Shown here: piece by piece, positions 7,692-15,650 of the stretch | Layout: every line of letters begins with the position of its first letter | How positions within the stretch are numbered: position 1 is the stretch's first letter | NCBI RefSeq assembly: GCF_020687385.1 | Contig: NZ_JAJEQM010000006.1 | Span: 1-64,000 of the forward strand | From: Hominilimicola fabiformis | Lineage (GTDB): Bacteria > Bacillota > Clostridia > UBA1381 | Direction of reading: 5' to 3' | Length of the DNA stretch: 64,000 nt | Program-made: the position numbers and the translations under genes | The notes under the pieces: model-generated | Told to the model about the DNA's origin: nothing | The model's database searches: none | What the model saw: the letters and a program-made list of their open reading frames with translations, nothing else

Positions 7692-8951
7692 TTAATCATT
7701 CCTTTCATCGTCGTGTATGTTGGAAGTCAGTTCAACGTTAATACCCCTTGAAGTCAATTCACGAAAAAACCTCATTTCGATATCCGAACTGATGAATTGA
7801 GAAGTAAATCCCAAAGTCAGCTTACCGTCAAACGAGCAAGAACATAATTGAAGTTTGTCGGTGCTGATATACACGTTAAAGCATTTTATAAACTTATTCA
7901 TATTTTCGGGCATTTTAACTATTCCTATATTTGAAAAAGTTGCCGTGACGGATCTGCCCGACATTCTGTATGCTATTCTCAAAAAGAAATCTTTCACGAC
8001 AAGCGGTACAATTCTTGTTATGACATTGTGTTCAACAGCTGAATATGTGTCGATAGTGCCGAGAAGTTTTTCGGCTTTCAGCTTGCTTTTTAATTGAGTG
8101 TTTATAACGTCAACCATTGTTTCAAAATCCTCACCGTGCTTTTTTATGTCATACTGAATATATGTCAGACAGAAAAAGTTTCTTGCCGAAACGGATGGGA
8201 AGAAGTTGCGAAGATTTACCGGTATCAGTATTGTAATCGGTTTCTTGCCTTTTGAACGTACAGGCATTTCGTCTATGATTGATTTTATAAGTACCGCAGA
8301 CAAAAACGCAGTTAAAGTTGCATTGTATTTGTGAGATTCTTCAAGTACTTTCTTTACGTCAACCATACCGTTTATGACTTTTAATTTGTCGTCGGGATAT
8401 TTTCGTCCTACAATTTTGTATGCAACAGGGTTATTTTCTTGCTTTGAAGAAATTTTGCCGGAATAGTATTTTGAAAAACTGTCATCACTTTTTTGTGTGC
8501 TTGATGCGTCATAATCAACTCCGCTGTCTTCAACATTTTCCGCAAGTGTAAGGTAGTTTGATACAAGTGTTTTAAGAAAATTCATCGCACCTGTGCCGTC
8601 TGTCAAAACGTGAAAAACTTCGAGATTTATTCTGTTTCTGTAGTAAGTCACTTCAAATAAAAGCTTGTGATTGTTCCTCTGGTATATAAGCGAACATGGG
8701 ATTTTATATTCTTCGCGTACAATCGGTTTTATATCCGATTCCTCAAGGTAATACCAAAAAAGTCCACGCCTTAATATACTTTTGAAAATATCAAATTCCT
8801 CCAATGTATCTTCAGTGGCTTTTTGCAAAAGGCCTTTGTTTACTGTTTTGTATAATTCGCAGGAAAATCTGAATACCTGCGTATCTTTTTTGGACTGCGC
8901 CGCCGGAAATATCTTGGCGGCATTGTCAAGTTTATTCCATTCACTTTTCAT
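7692..8951 (-). CDS. Condensation-domain / alcohol acetyltransferase-like protein
   Basis: A 419-residue protein of the CoA-dependent acyltransferase superfamily (chloramphenicol acetyltransferase, NRPS condensation domains, alcohol acetyltransferases). The catalytic H-x3-DG motif is visible as FHVLTDGTGAM (about residues 113-123). A second conserved region, PVNLRNFFPSVSARNFF, matches the usual solvent-channel motif of this group. No carrier-protein or adenylation genes are nearby, so it acts alone, perhaps on an alcohol, lipid or glycan. It forms a two-gene unit with the zinc-ribbon membrane protein. RBS GAGGT. Substrate unknown. Confidence 0.72.
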   Translation of the reverse strand: MKSEWNKLDNAAKIFPAAQSKKDTQVFRFSCELYKTVNKGLLQKATEDTLEEFDIFKSILRRGLFWYYLEESDIKPIVREEYKIPCSLIYQRNNHKLLFEVTYYRNRINLEVFHVLTDGTGAMNFLKTLVSNYLTLAENVEDSGVDYDASSTQKSDDSFSKYYSGKISSKQENNPVAYKIVGRKYPDDKLKVINGMVDVKKVLEESHKYNATLTAFLSAVLIKSIIDEMPVRSKGKKPITILIPVNLRNFFPSVSARNFFCLTYIQYDIKKHGEDFETMVDVINTQLKSKLKAEKLLGTIDTYSAVEHNVITRIVPLVVKDFFLRIAYRMSGRSVTATFSNIGIVKMPENMNKFIKCFNVYISTDKLQLCSCSFDGKLTLGFTSQFISSDIEMRFFRELTSRGINVELTSNIHDDERND

Positions 8952-9041
8952 AAATGTAACCTCATTTCTTATGTCTGTTTTATTATATCACAGTTCAAAA
9001 ATAATAAAAAGTGTTTTCGACAAAGGTTATCAAAATTTAAC

Positions 9042-9070
9042 AAAGGAAATTTATTACAAATAATAGAAAT
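9042..9070 (+). promoter_or_regulatory. Possible SigH-type promoter of the spoIIA operon
   Basis: AAAGGAAAT at 9042-9050 fits the -35 of SigH promoters, which drive spoIIA in Bacillus. The -10 region (AGAAAT near 9065-9070) has one base more than the usual GAAT core, so this is tentative. Confidence 0.35.
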
Positions 9071-9107
9071 ATAAAAAGATAACATTTATATACAGGAGGA
9101 AGAAAAT

Positions 9108-9458
9108 ATGGAGTTAATGTTAATGGGCAGGTACAGATTGCTGATTATAAAAATTTTCGGCGAACTTGACCAGCATAAAGCGTCGTCAGTAAGAGAAAAT
9201 GCGGACAGGGAACTTGGCAGAACGGGGGCGGTTAATGTCGCGTTTAATTTTGAAAATGTGACTTTTATGGACTCGTCTGGTATCGGCGTTATTATGGGAC
9301 GATACAAGACGGTTACGGCACTCGGCGGAAAGGTTATCATATACGGTGCGTCTGATGCGGTGAACAGACTGATTGAAATGTCGGGTATAAAGAGTATCGT
9401 AACGGTAGCCGACAACCTTGAAAACGGTGTAAAGGAGGCGGGCATTGATGTACAGTAA
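9108..9458 (+). CDS. spoIIAA: Anti-anti-sigma factor SpoIIAA
   Basis: A 116-residue STAS-domain protein. The phosphorylation motif FMDSSGIGVIMGR is present; by alignment with Bacillus the phosphoserine is Ser57. In its unphosphorylated form it binds SpoIIAB and frees SigF in the forespore. Start ATG with CAGGAGGA upstream. Its 3' end overlaps spoIIAB by 11 bp. Gene order AA-AB-sigF is the canonical spoIIA operon. Confidence 0.93.
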   Translation: MELMLMGRYRLLIIKIFGELDQHKASSVRENADRELGRTGAVNVAFNFENVTFMDSSGIGVIMGRYKTVTALGGKVIIYGASDAVNRLIEMSGIKSIVTVADNLENGVKEAGIDVQ

Positions 9459-9867
9459 CATTATGGAAATAAAATTTCCGAACAAAAGCGATAACGAAAG
9501 ATTTGCAAGGACGGTTGCGGCGGCATTTGTGCTTGAACTCGATCCGACAGTAGACCAAATTTCAGAAATAAAAACGGCTGTTTCGGAGGCGGTTACAAAT
9601 GCGATAATTCACGGATATGATGAAAAAGACGGAATTGTAACGATGTCCGGAAGTATAGAGGACGATACGGTGACTTTTTCCGTATCGGATGACGGAGTGG
9701 GTATACCGGATATTTCAAGAGCGAGAGAACCGCTTTTCACAGGTAAACCCGAAATGGAACGCAGCGGAATGGGTTTTACGATAATGGAAACGTTTATGGA
9801 CAGTATTGAAGTCCAAAGTGAAGTCGGAAAAGGCACACGCATTACTATGACAAAAAAGTTAAAGTAG
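9448..9867 (+). CDS. spoIIAB: Anti-sigma F factor / serine kinase SpoIIAB
   Basis: A 139-residue GHKL-fold protein kinase and anti-sigma factor. The N box (IKTAVSEAVTNAIIHGY), G1 box (DDGVGI) and glycine-rich lid (RSGMGFTIM) are all visible. It phosphorylates SpoIIAA and holds SigF inactive until the forespore forms. I use the ATG at 9448, which has AAAGGAGG nine bases upstream; a TTG one codon earlier is the alternative. Confidence 0.93.
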   Translation: MYSNIMEIKFPNKSDNERFARTVAAAFVLELDPTVDQISEIKTAVSEAVTNAIIHGYDEKDGIVTMSGSIEDDTVTFSVSDDGVGIPDISRAREPLFTGKPEMERSGMGFTIMETFMDSIEVQSEVGKGTRITMTKKLK

Positions 9868-9877
9868 GTGATGTGTT

Positions 9878-10591
9878 ATGCGAGATAATACTGCTTTGAT
9901 TGAACGCGTGCGAGAGGGGGACAAGCAGGCAGAAAACAGAATGGTGGAAGAAAATATGGGCCTTGTATACAGTATTGCAAGACGATTTTTAAATCGCGGA
10001 TATGATGCGGAAGATTTGACGCAAATCGGCGCGATAGGACTTATAAAGGCCGTAAAGAAATTCAATCCCGAATTTAACGTACAATTTTCTACATACGCAG
10101 TACCGATGATAACAGGTGAAATAAAACGTTTTTTGCGTGATGACGGTGCCGTTAAAATAAGCAGAACGTTAAAGGAAAATGCAATGAAAGGCTGGCGGTG
10201 TGAAGAACTGTTAAGACGAAAATTGAACAGACAGCCGACAATAAACGAAATTTCAAAAGAAAGCGGAATTGATGCCGAAAGTCTTATCGAGGCGTTTGAG
10301 GCGGCAACACCGCCCGAAAGTATTTATGAAAGTGTTTACGATAACGGCGATAAAGAAATTCGCTTGCTTGATACAATTACCGGTGAAGAAATTGAGGACG
10401 GAGTTATAAATAAAGTTATGATTGACGATATTTTGAGCCGTCTTACAGAACGTGAAAAAGAAATAATTCTGCTTAGATATTTCAGAGGCAAAACACAATC
10501 TGAGATTGCCAAGATAATTGGAGTGTCGCAGGTGCAGATTTCAAGAATTGAGAAAAAAGCAATAGAACGTATAAGAGGAGAAATGCCATAG
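9878..10591 (+). CDS. sigF: RNA polymerase sporulation sigma factor SigF
   Basis: A 237-residue sigma-70-family factor with region 2 (DAEDLTQIGAIGLIKAVKKF and FSTYAVPMITGEIKRFLRDD), region 3, and region 4 (LTEREKEIILLRYFRGKTQSEI with HTH VSQVQISRIEKKA). It directs early forespore transcription. Ten bases separate it from spoIIAB, and a strong terminator follows. Its presence strongly implies an endospore former. Confidence 0.95.
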   Translation: MRDNTALIERVREGDKQAENRMVEENMGLVYSIARRFLNRGYDAEDLTQIGAIGLIKAVKKFNPEFNVQFSTYAVPMITGEIKRFLRDDGAVKISRTLKENAMKGWRCEELLRRKLNRQPTINEISKESGIDAESLIEAFEAATPPESIYESVYDNGDKEIRLLDTITGEEIEDGVINKVMIDDILSRLTEREKEIILLRYFRGKTQSEIAKIIGVSQVQISRIEKKAIERIRGEMP

Positions 10592-10592
10592 A

Positions 10593-10622
10593 AAAACGCA
10601 CTCTGTAAAGAGTGCGTTTTTT
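10593..10622 (+). terminator. Terminator of the spoIIA operon
   Basis: AAAACGCACTCT and AGAGTGCGTTTT form a strong stem followed by T-rich sequence, immediately after the sigF stop. Confidence 0.9.
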
Positions 10623-10627
10623 ATATT

Positions 10628-12523
10628 TTAGCGTCTGTCTGCCGGTGTTGTTGCAGTCGGTGTGTCTGTTGAAACAGGTGCGACAGTTGCAATGGGTGTA
10701 TCGGTTGTGGTCGGTGTATCAGTTGAGGTTGGTGTACCTGTAACTGTAGGAACATCTGTCGGTGTCGGTGACGCAACCGGTTTTGTCAAAACGATTTGAG
10801 ATACAAGTGAAATCGGTTGACTTCCTATGTTCCATACGAATGCTTTCAGCATTTGTGAATCATCGTGTGCGCTTACAGAAACAGGTTCTGTGTACGGAAC
10901 AGCTTTTAAGCCTATAAGAATGTTATTTTCGTCAAATTCGGCTACATACAAAATAGGTGTATCTGTTGTTTCAAGTTTTTTGTCAACAGATATAGTATAA
11001 GTTCCGTCATCTTTAGGTGTGATTTTCGATTCGTATGCTATAACAGGTTTCGGTACTTCCGTAACGTTAGGTGTTTCTGTAGGAACAGGTGATGCTGTAA
11101 CGTTAGGTGTTTCTGTAGGAACAGGTGATGCTGTGACGGTCGGTGTTTCTGTAACAATCGGTGTTTCGGTTGGTTTAGGTGCAGTTATAATTGTTATAAA
11201 TGACTCAACTCCATTCATTAAATTTGTAGTATACTCGGCACACAAATTACCGTCTTTGACTGTGAGACCGAACAAATACGTTTTTGAAATGTCGGGAATT
11301 TCCGTATATTCATATATTTCTTTTGCTATATTTGTTTTTGTGTCAAATTCAAAAACTTTATTCGGTGAGTTAAAATACAATTTTCCGCTAAAAGCAACAG
11401 TAACATTAAAATGTGATGAATATGCAGATTTATTATCACCGTATACGCACCAATAATATTTTGAAGTATCTTTATAAACTGGTGTAAAAGTATTTGTCGA
11501 TAAATCTAAAGCGGAAAGCTCATTTTTATCATTGAAACAATAGATTTTTTCATCTATAAAACTTACAGGTCCTGATACGTTATGAATAATTGAATCTTTA
11601 TAAGTGTCGTCTTCTGCTGTTATAACCGGTTCACCATACCAAGTGTTTACGTTCCAAGTGCGGTGAATATCTTGTTCTTCAACATATAATCCGCCGTTTG
11701 AATTTGATACCGAAGAGGCTGAAACAGCTTTCAATTCTTCATCGCTCAAAAGAAAATATGTGTGATTTGCAAGTGATGATAAATTCGGTGTAGGGTCATC
11801 TGAAGTTAAATCTAAGTTATACCATTTACCGTCTACTTTTACTTTGTTCCACATATGATTGCACGCATCACTCGGAACTGTTGTACATTCTATTTCAAAA
11901 TATTTATTCATAATATACATAAATAAATATGAATATCCTTGGCAAACGCATTTTTTATCTCTTACTGTTGTGTAAAGATTGCGGTTTTGATAAGACATAT
12001 CATATTCATAATGAGATGTGATATAATCATGAACAAAAAGCACTTTTTCAAGCTCTGTTGCGTCTTTCGGAACAGATGATACAATTTCGTTGCATTCATC
12101 ATCAATCAATTTTTAAGCTACCTTTATTTCGTCTTTTTCCATAGTGAAAGGGTCTTTGATTATTATTTCCGAAATTGTCTGACCGTCTGCTGATTTATAA
12201 GAAAATTGACGTAAATTGACATAAAATAATTCAGGATGCTCATATTGTATTGCTTTAGGTAAAGAATCAATAAGTTCTTGAATGTTACCCAAAGGAATGT
12301 TGTATTTTTGAATATCAGATTCCGTTTTTAGGTTATTTAAGTCTGAAATAATATCTTCAACCGCCGATTTTTCATTTTCGGAAATTTTAACCGAAGTATC
12401 GGCGAACATTGTAATTTCATCATTATTAAAATATCCGCTGTAAGTGTCCTCCGCTATTGCGATTGACGGCGTTATAAGTACTGTCATTATAAGCAAGCAT
12501 ATAAATTTTTTTATGTTTTTCAT
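10628..12523 (-). pseudogene. Secreted transglutaminase-like protein interrupted by one in-frame stop
   Basis: One open frame of 632 codons reads through except for a single TAA at 12113-12115 (codon 137). Before it: a signal peptide (from MKNIKKFICLLIMTVLITPS, ATG 12523 with GGAGATGG upstream) and the usual N-terminal region of clostridial secreted transglutaminases. After it, in the same frame: the core with catalytic Cys (KKCVCQGYSYLF) and His/Asp (CNHMWNKVKVDGKWYNLDL). Then come a region of ~200 residues and Pro/Thr-rich repeats (PTETPNVTASPV and relatives) reaching the C-terminus, which look like a wall-spanning linker. No residues seem missing at the break, so a single nonsense change, a sequencing error or readthrough are the options. 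A separate TTG-initiated second half would lack the signal peptide. Confidence 0.8.
11061..11132. repeat. 36-bp tandem repeat inside the transglutaminase-like gene
   Basis: Two essentially identical 36-bp units run back to back, followed by a diverged third. On the coding strand they encode 12-residue Thr/Pro repeats (ASPVPTETPNVT). Such near-identical units are prone to slippage, so length may vary between strains. Confidence 0.85.
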
Positions 12524-12696
12524 GATACCATCTCCTAAAAATAACTTTTTATATAATATATTATATAACTGATTATACAAAAAGTCAATAAAAACACAAA
12601 GCAAGTACAAGTATTATGTAGAAATTGCACAAATAAATGAATATAATTTAGCATTTTGCACATTGTTCTGTGCGTAGAATTAAATTAAAATTAGTC

Positions 12697-12725
12697 TTGA
12701 CAAACTTTTTTAGGTGTGTTACAAT
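12697..12725 (+). promoter_or_regulatory. SigA promoter of glnA
   Basis: TTGACA (12697-12702), 17-bp spacer, TACAAT (12720-12725). The predicted start near 12732 puts the leader hairpin at the very 5' end of the transcript. Confidence 0.8.
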
Positions 12726-12732
12726 ATTTACA

Positions 12733-12779
12733 ACGAGCAAAGGTGTTTCGTCCTCATAGGATAGAAGCACCTTTTTTGC
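12733..12779 (+). promoter_or_regulatory. glnA leader: ANTAR-type antiterminator overlapping a terminator
   Basis: Terminator: AAAGGTGTTTC (12739-12749) pairs with GAAGCACCTTT (12764-12774), inside a T run at 12772-12777. Alternative hairpin: ACGAGC (12733-12738) with GTTTCGT (12745-12751, one bulge) closing the hexaloop AAAGGT, which has A at position 1 and G at position 4 as ANTAR proteins require. The two folds exclude each other. The gltB and glnN leaders have the same design. Only one hexaloop hairpin fits downstream of the promoter. Confidence 0.7.
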
Positions 12780-12834
12780 ATATTAGGACGATTTATATAT
12801 TATATAGTATTGAAATTAGAAAGGAAAGTTCGTT

Positions 12835-14163
12835 ATGTTGACAAAACAAGATATTTTCGATTTGGTTGAAGAAGAGGACGTAAGATTTATTCGTCTGCAA
12901 TTTACGGATATGCTTGGAACAATGCGTAATCTTGCGATTACAACTTCAAGACTTGAGGACGCACTTGATAATCTTTGTATGTTTGACGGTTCGTCAATTA
13001 TGGGATTTGTCGGTGTTGAGGAAAGTGATTTATATTTACATCCCGACTTTGACACATTTGAAATTTTCCCTTGGCGACCGCATCAAGGAAAGGTCGCAAG
13101 ACTTATATGCGATGTTTATAAGCCTGACGGTACACGTCTTGAAAGTGACCCGAGATATATTCTGCAAACGGTTATTAAAGAAGCGGAAGAAATGGGTTAC
13201 AAATTTAATGTGGGACCTGAATGTGAATTCTTCCTATTTAATACGGACGAACGCGGTAATCCAACGACAGAGCCGCATGACAATGCGGGTTATTTTGACT
13301 TGGCACCGCTTGATAACGGCGAAAACTGCCGCCGTGAAATATGTCTTACGCTTGAAGATATGGGATATAAAATCGAGGCGTCACATCACGAAATGGCACC
13401 GGGTCAGCACGAGATTACATTCAGATATGACGACGCATTAAAAACCGCGGACAGAATTGTTACATTCAGAACTGTTGTAAAAACTATTGCAAAACGTAAC
13501 GGACTTCACGCAACATTTATGCCGAAACCTATTGCGGGAGTAAGCGGTAGCGGAATGCACCTTACAATGTCGCTTGAAAAGGACGGTAAAAATGTTTTCT
13601 ATAATGAAAATGATCCGTCAAAGCTTTCCGATACGGCACATAAATTTACGGCAGGATTATTAAAATATACACCGGATATGGCGTGCTTTACAAATCCAAC
13701 GGTAAATTCATATAAGAGATTTATACCGGGATATGAGGCACCTTGCTATATTTCTTGGTCGGAAAGCAACAGAAGTTTGCTTGTAAGAGTACCGTCATCG
13801 AAAAAGCCCGGTGACGCAAGAATTGAACTTCGTTCACCCGATCCGACAGCTAATCCGTATCTTGCACTTGCGGCTTGCCTTAAAGCCGGTTTGAAAGGCA
13901 TAAAAGATAATGAAACACTTCCGCCGAGTATTGATGTTAATATCTACAATCTTTCGGATAAAGAACGTGAGGCACTCGGAGTCAAGAGCTTGCCGATAAG
14001 TCTTAACGAGGCGATTAAAATTGCAAGAAAGTCCGAATTTATCAGCGAATTGCTTGGTGATAAATTTGCGTCAAGCTATTTTGAAGCTAAGGAAGAAGAA
14101 TACGGAGAATATCGTCGTACCATAAATCAGTGGGAAATTGAAAAATATTTAATTGCTTATTAA
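12835..14163 (+). CDS. glnA: Glutamine synthetase type I
   Basis: A 442-residue GSI-alpha enzyme that makes glutamine from glutamate, ammonia and ATP. It shows the N-terminal beta-grasp domain, the DGSSIMGF region, the substrate signature GPECEFFLF, HHEMAPGQHEI, the ATP site GVSGSGMHLTMSL, and the SGMHL and RSPDPTANPY motifs. Length is typical of Firmicutes GSI. No GlnR-type gene is adjacent; instead an ANTAR RNA-binding gene follows 33 bp later, and the leader holds an ANTAR-like switch. A second, unrelated-class GS (glnN) lies at 59950-62031. Confidence 0.95.
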   Translation: MLTKQDIFDLVEEEDVRFIRLQFTDMLGTMRNLAITTSRLEDALDNLCMFDGSSIMGFVGVEESDLYLHPDFDTFEIFPWRPHQGKVARLICDVYKPDGTRLESDPRYILQTVIKEAEEMGYKFNVGPECEFFLFNTDERGNPTTEPHDNAGYFDLAPLDNGENCRREICLTLEDMGYKIEASHHEMAPGQHEITFRYDDALKTADRIVTFRTVVKTIAKRNGLHATFMPKPIAGVSGSGMHLTMSLEKDGKNVFYNENDPSKLSDTAHKFTAGLLKYTPDMACFTNPTVNSYKRFIPGYEAPCYISWSESNRSLLVRVPSSKKPGDARIELRSPDPTANPYLALAACLKAGLKGIKDNETLPPSIDVNIYNLSDKEREALGVKSLPISLNEAIKIARKSEFISELLGDKFASSYFEAKEEEYGEYRRTINQWEIEKYLIAY

Positions 14164-14196
14164 TTAAAAACAATTTCCTAAAAAGGAGGGACGGCG

Positions 14197-14721
14197 GTGG
14201 ACAGAGTAGTATTGGCTTTTTCAAAAGACGAAACAGCCGACAAAATAAAAATGATGCTTGACGGCAGCGGCTATGATGTTTACACTGTCTGTCACTCAAA
14301 AGCAGAACTTTTAAGAACTGTATCCGATATGGACGAAGTGCTTATAATTATGGGATATAAACTTCCCGACGGAACTGTCGATGATGTTTATGACGATCTT
14401 ATGGAAGGTCAGAAACTTATGAGCATAGTCAAAGCCGAAAGGCAGAGCAGTATATATAATCAAGATATTTTTGTTGTAACACTTCCTTTGAACAGACAGC
14501 TTTTAATAAATTCCGTAGAAACTTTTGTCGGAATTATCGAAAGAAGAAAGCACAGAGCAAAACGTACACCGGAAGAAGAAAAGATAATTCGTGATGCAAA
14601 AGCATATCTTATGGAAACACACAGAATGTCGGAGGAACAGGCACATCGATTTATACAAAAAAGAAGTATGGATACAGGTGCGAAGTTTATTGATACGGCA
14701 AGAATGATTTTAAATATTTAA
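14197..14721 (+). CDS. ANTAR-domain RNA-binding antiterminator with a degenerate receiver
   Basis: A 174-residue protein. Residues ~1-115 have a receiver-like fold but lack its chemistry: no acidic pair after strand 1 (VVLAFSKDE), Gly53 where the phospho-Asp should be (LIIMGYKLPDG), and no Lys-Pro in strand 5 (FVVTLPLNR). Residues ~120-174 are a clear ANTAR domain: a coiled helix leading into AKAYLMETHRMSEEQAHRFI and FIDTARMIL. ANTAR proteins bind hexaloop RNA hairpins to block terminators. GTG start with AAAAGGAGGG. Its place after glnA, and the matching hairpins before glnA, gltB and glnN, suggest it regulates nitrogen assimilation. The input signal is unknown. Confidence 0.88.
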   Translation: MDRVVLAFSKDETADKIKMMLDGSGYDVYTVCHSKAELLRTVSDMDEVLIIMGYKLPDGTVDDVYDDLMEGQKLMSIVKAERQSSIYNQDIFVVTLPLNRQLLINSVETFVGIIERRKHRAKRTPEEEKIIRDAKAYLMETHRMSEEQAHRFIQKRSMDTGAKFIDTARMILNI

Positions 14722-14735
14722 TGGAGATGAAGTAA

Positions 14736-15578
14736 ATGCAGACATTTAAGTTTTCAAAAATGCACGGTGCAGGAAACGATTACATATATGTAAATTGTTT
14801 TAAGGAGAAAGTCGAGAATATAAACGAAACGGCTAAAGCCGTAAGTGACAGACATTTCGGTATCGGTTCGGACGGACTTGTTTTGATATGCCCGTCTGAT
14901 GTGGCTGATTTCAGAATGGATATGTACAACAGTGACGGCTCACAAGCTGAAATGTGCGGAAACGCAACGCGTTGTGTCGGTAAGTATGTGTACGACAGAG
15001 GTCTTACAGACAAGACACAGATTACTCTTGAAACGTTGGCGGGTATAAAAATTCTTGACCTAAATGTTAAAGACGGCGAAGTGCAGACTGTTCGCGTAAA
15101 TATGGGCAGTCCGGAACTTGTTCCGAAAAATATTCCGATTGACTCAAATCTTGACAGATTTATAAGTGAAGATGTTGAAGTTGACGGAAAGGTCTATAAA
15201 GTTACAGGCGTGTCAATGGGTAATCCTCATGCGGTTACATTTATTGACGATACGGACAGTCTTGAAATAGAAAAAATCGGACCTAAGTTTGAAACGCATA
15301 AATTGTTCCCAAAGAAAATCAATACAGAATTTGCACAGATAGTTGACAGAAACACTATAAAAATGCGTGTTTGGGAACGCGGTGCAGGTGAAACACTTGC
15401 CTGCGGTACAGGTGCTTGTGCAACAATGGTTGCGGCAAATTTAAACGGTCTTGTTGATGATGAGGCTGACCTTGTACTTTTGGGCGGTACACTTCATATT
15501 AAGTGGGATAAAAATGAAAATAAAGTATATATGACAGGTCCGGCAAAGTTTGTATTTGACGGAACAATAACTATATAA
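14736..15578 (+). CDS. dapF: Diaminopimelate epimerase
   Basis: A 280-residue PLP-independent epimerase that converts LL- to meso-diaminopimelate for lysine and peptidoglycan. The two catalytic cysteines are Cys74 (AEMCGNATRC) and Cys223 (ETLACGTGAC). It sits 14 bp after the ANTAR gene and 72 bp before dapL, whose product is its substrate, so the two steps are neighbours. A TGTCGACA-doublet hairpin starts directly after its stop. Confidence 0.95.
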   Translation: MQTFKFSKMHGAGNDYIYVNCFKEKVENINETAKAVSDRHFGIGSDGLVLICPSDVADFRMDMYNSDGSQAEMCGNATRCVGKYVYDRGLTDKTQITLETLAGIKILDLNVKDGEVQTVRVNMGSPELVPKNIPIDSNLDRFISEDVEVDGKVYKVTGVSMGNPHAVTFIDDTDSLEIEKIGPKFETHKLFPKKINTEFAQIVDRNTIKMRVWERGAGETLACGTGACATMVAANLNGLVDDEADLVLLGGTLHIKWDKNENKVYMTGPAKFVFDGTITI

Positions 15579-15606
15579 GAGCCTGTCGACAAAATGTCGA
15601 CAGCTC
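15579..15606. repeat. Dispersed intergenic repeat, copy 2 (dapF-dapL junction)
   Basis: GAGC, then the TGTCGACA doublet spaced by AAA, then GCTC: nearly perfect dyad symmetry over 28 bp, starting one base after the dapF stop. It lacks the second hairpin seen in copies 1 and 3. In the transcript it would form a 12-bp hairpin without a T run, so it could act as a processing or stability element. Confidence 0.75.
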
Positions 15607-15650
15607 CAAACTGATAAATTTGAACATAGAACAGAAAGGAACAAATAAAA

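Noticed and set aside
11019-11456. 145-residue open frame opposite the transglutaminase-like gene
   Set aside because: It is a low-complexity shadow of the Thr/Pro repeats on the coding strand, with no ribosome site.
12690-12780. Known riboswitch or T-box in the glnA leader
   Set aside because: The leader is too short from the predicted start and has no T-box sequence or recognised aptamer core.
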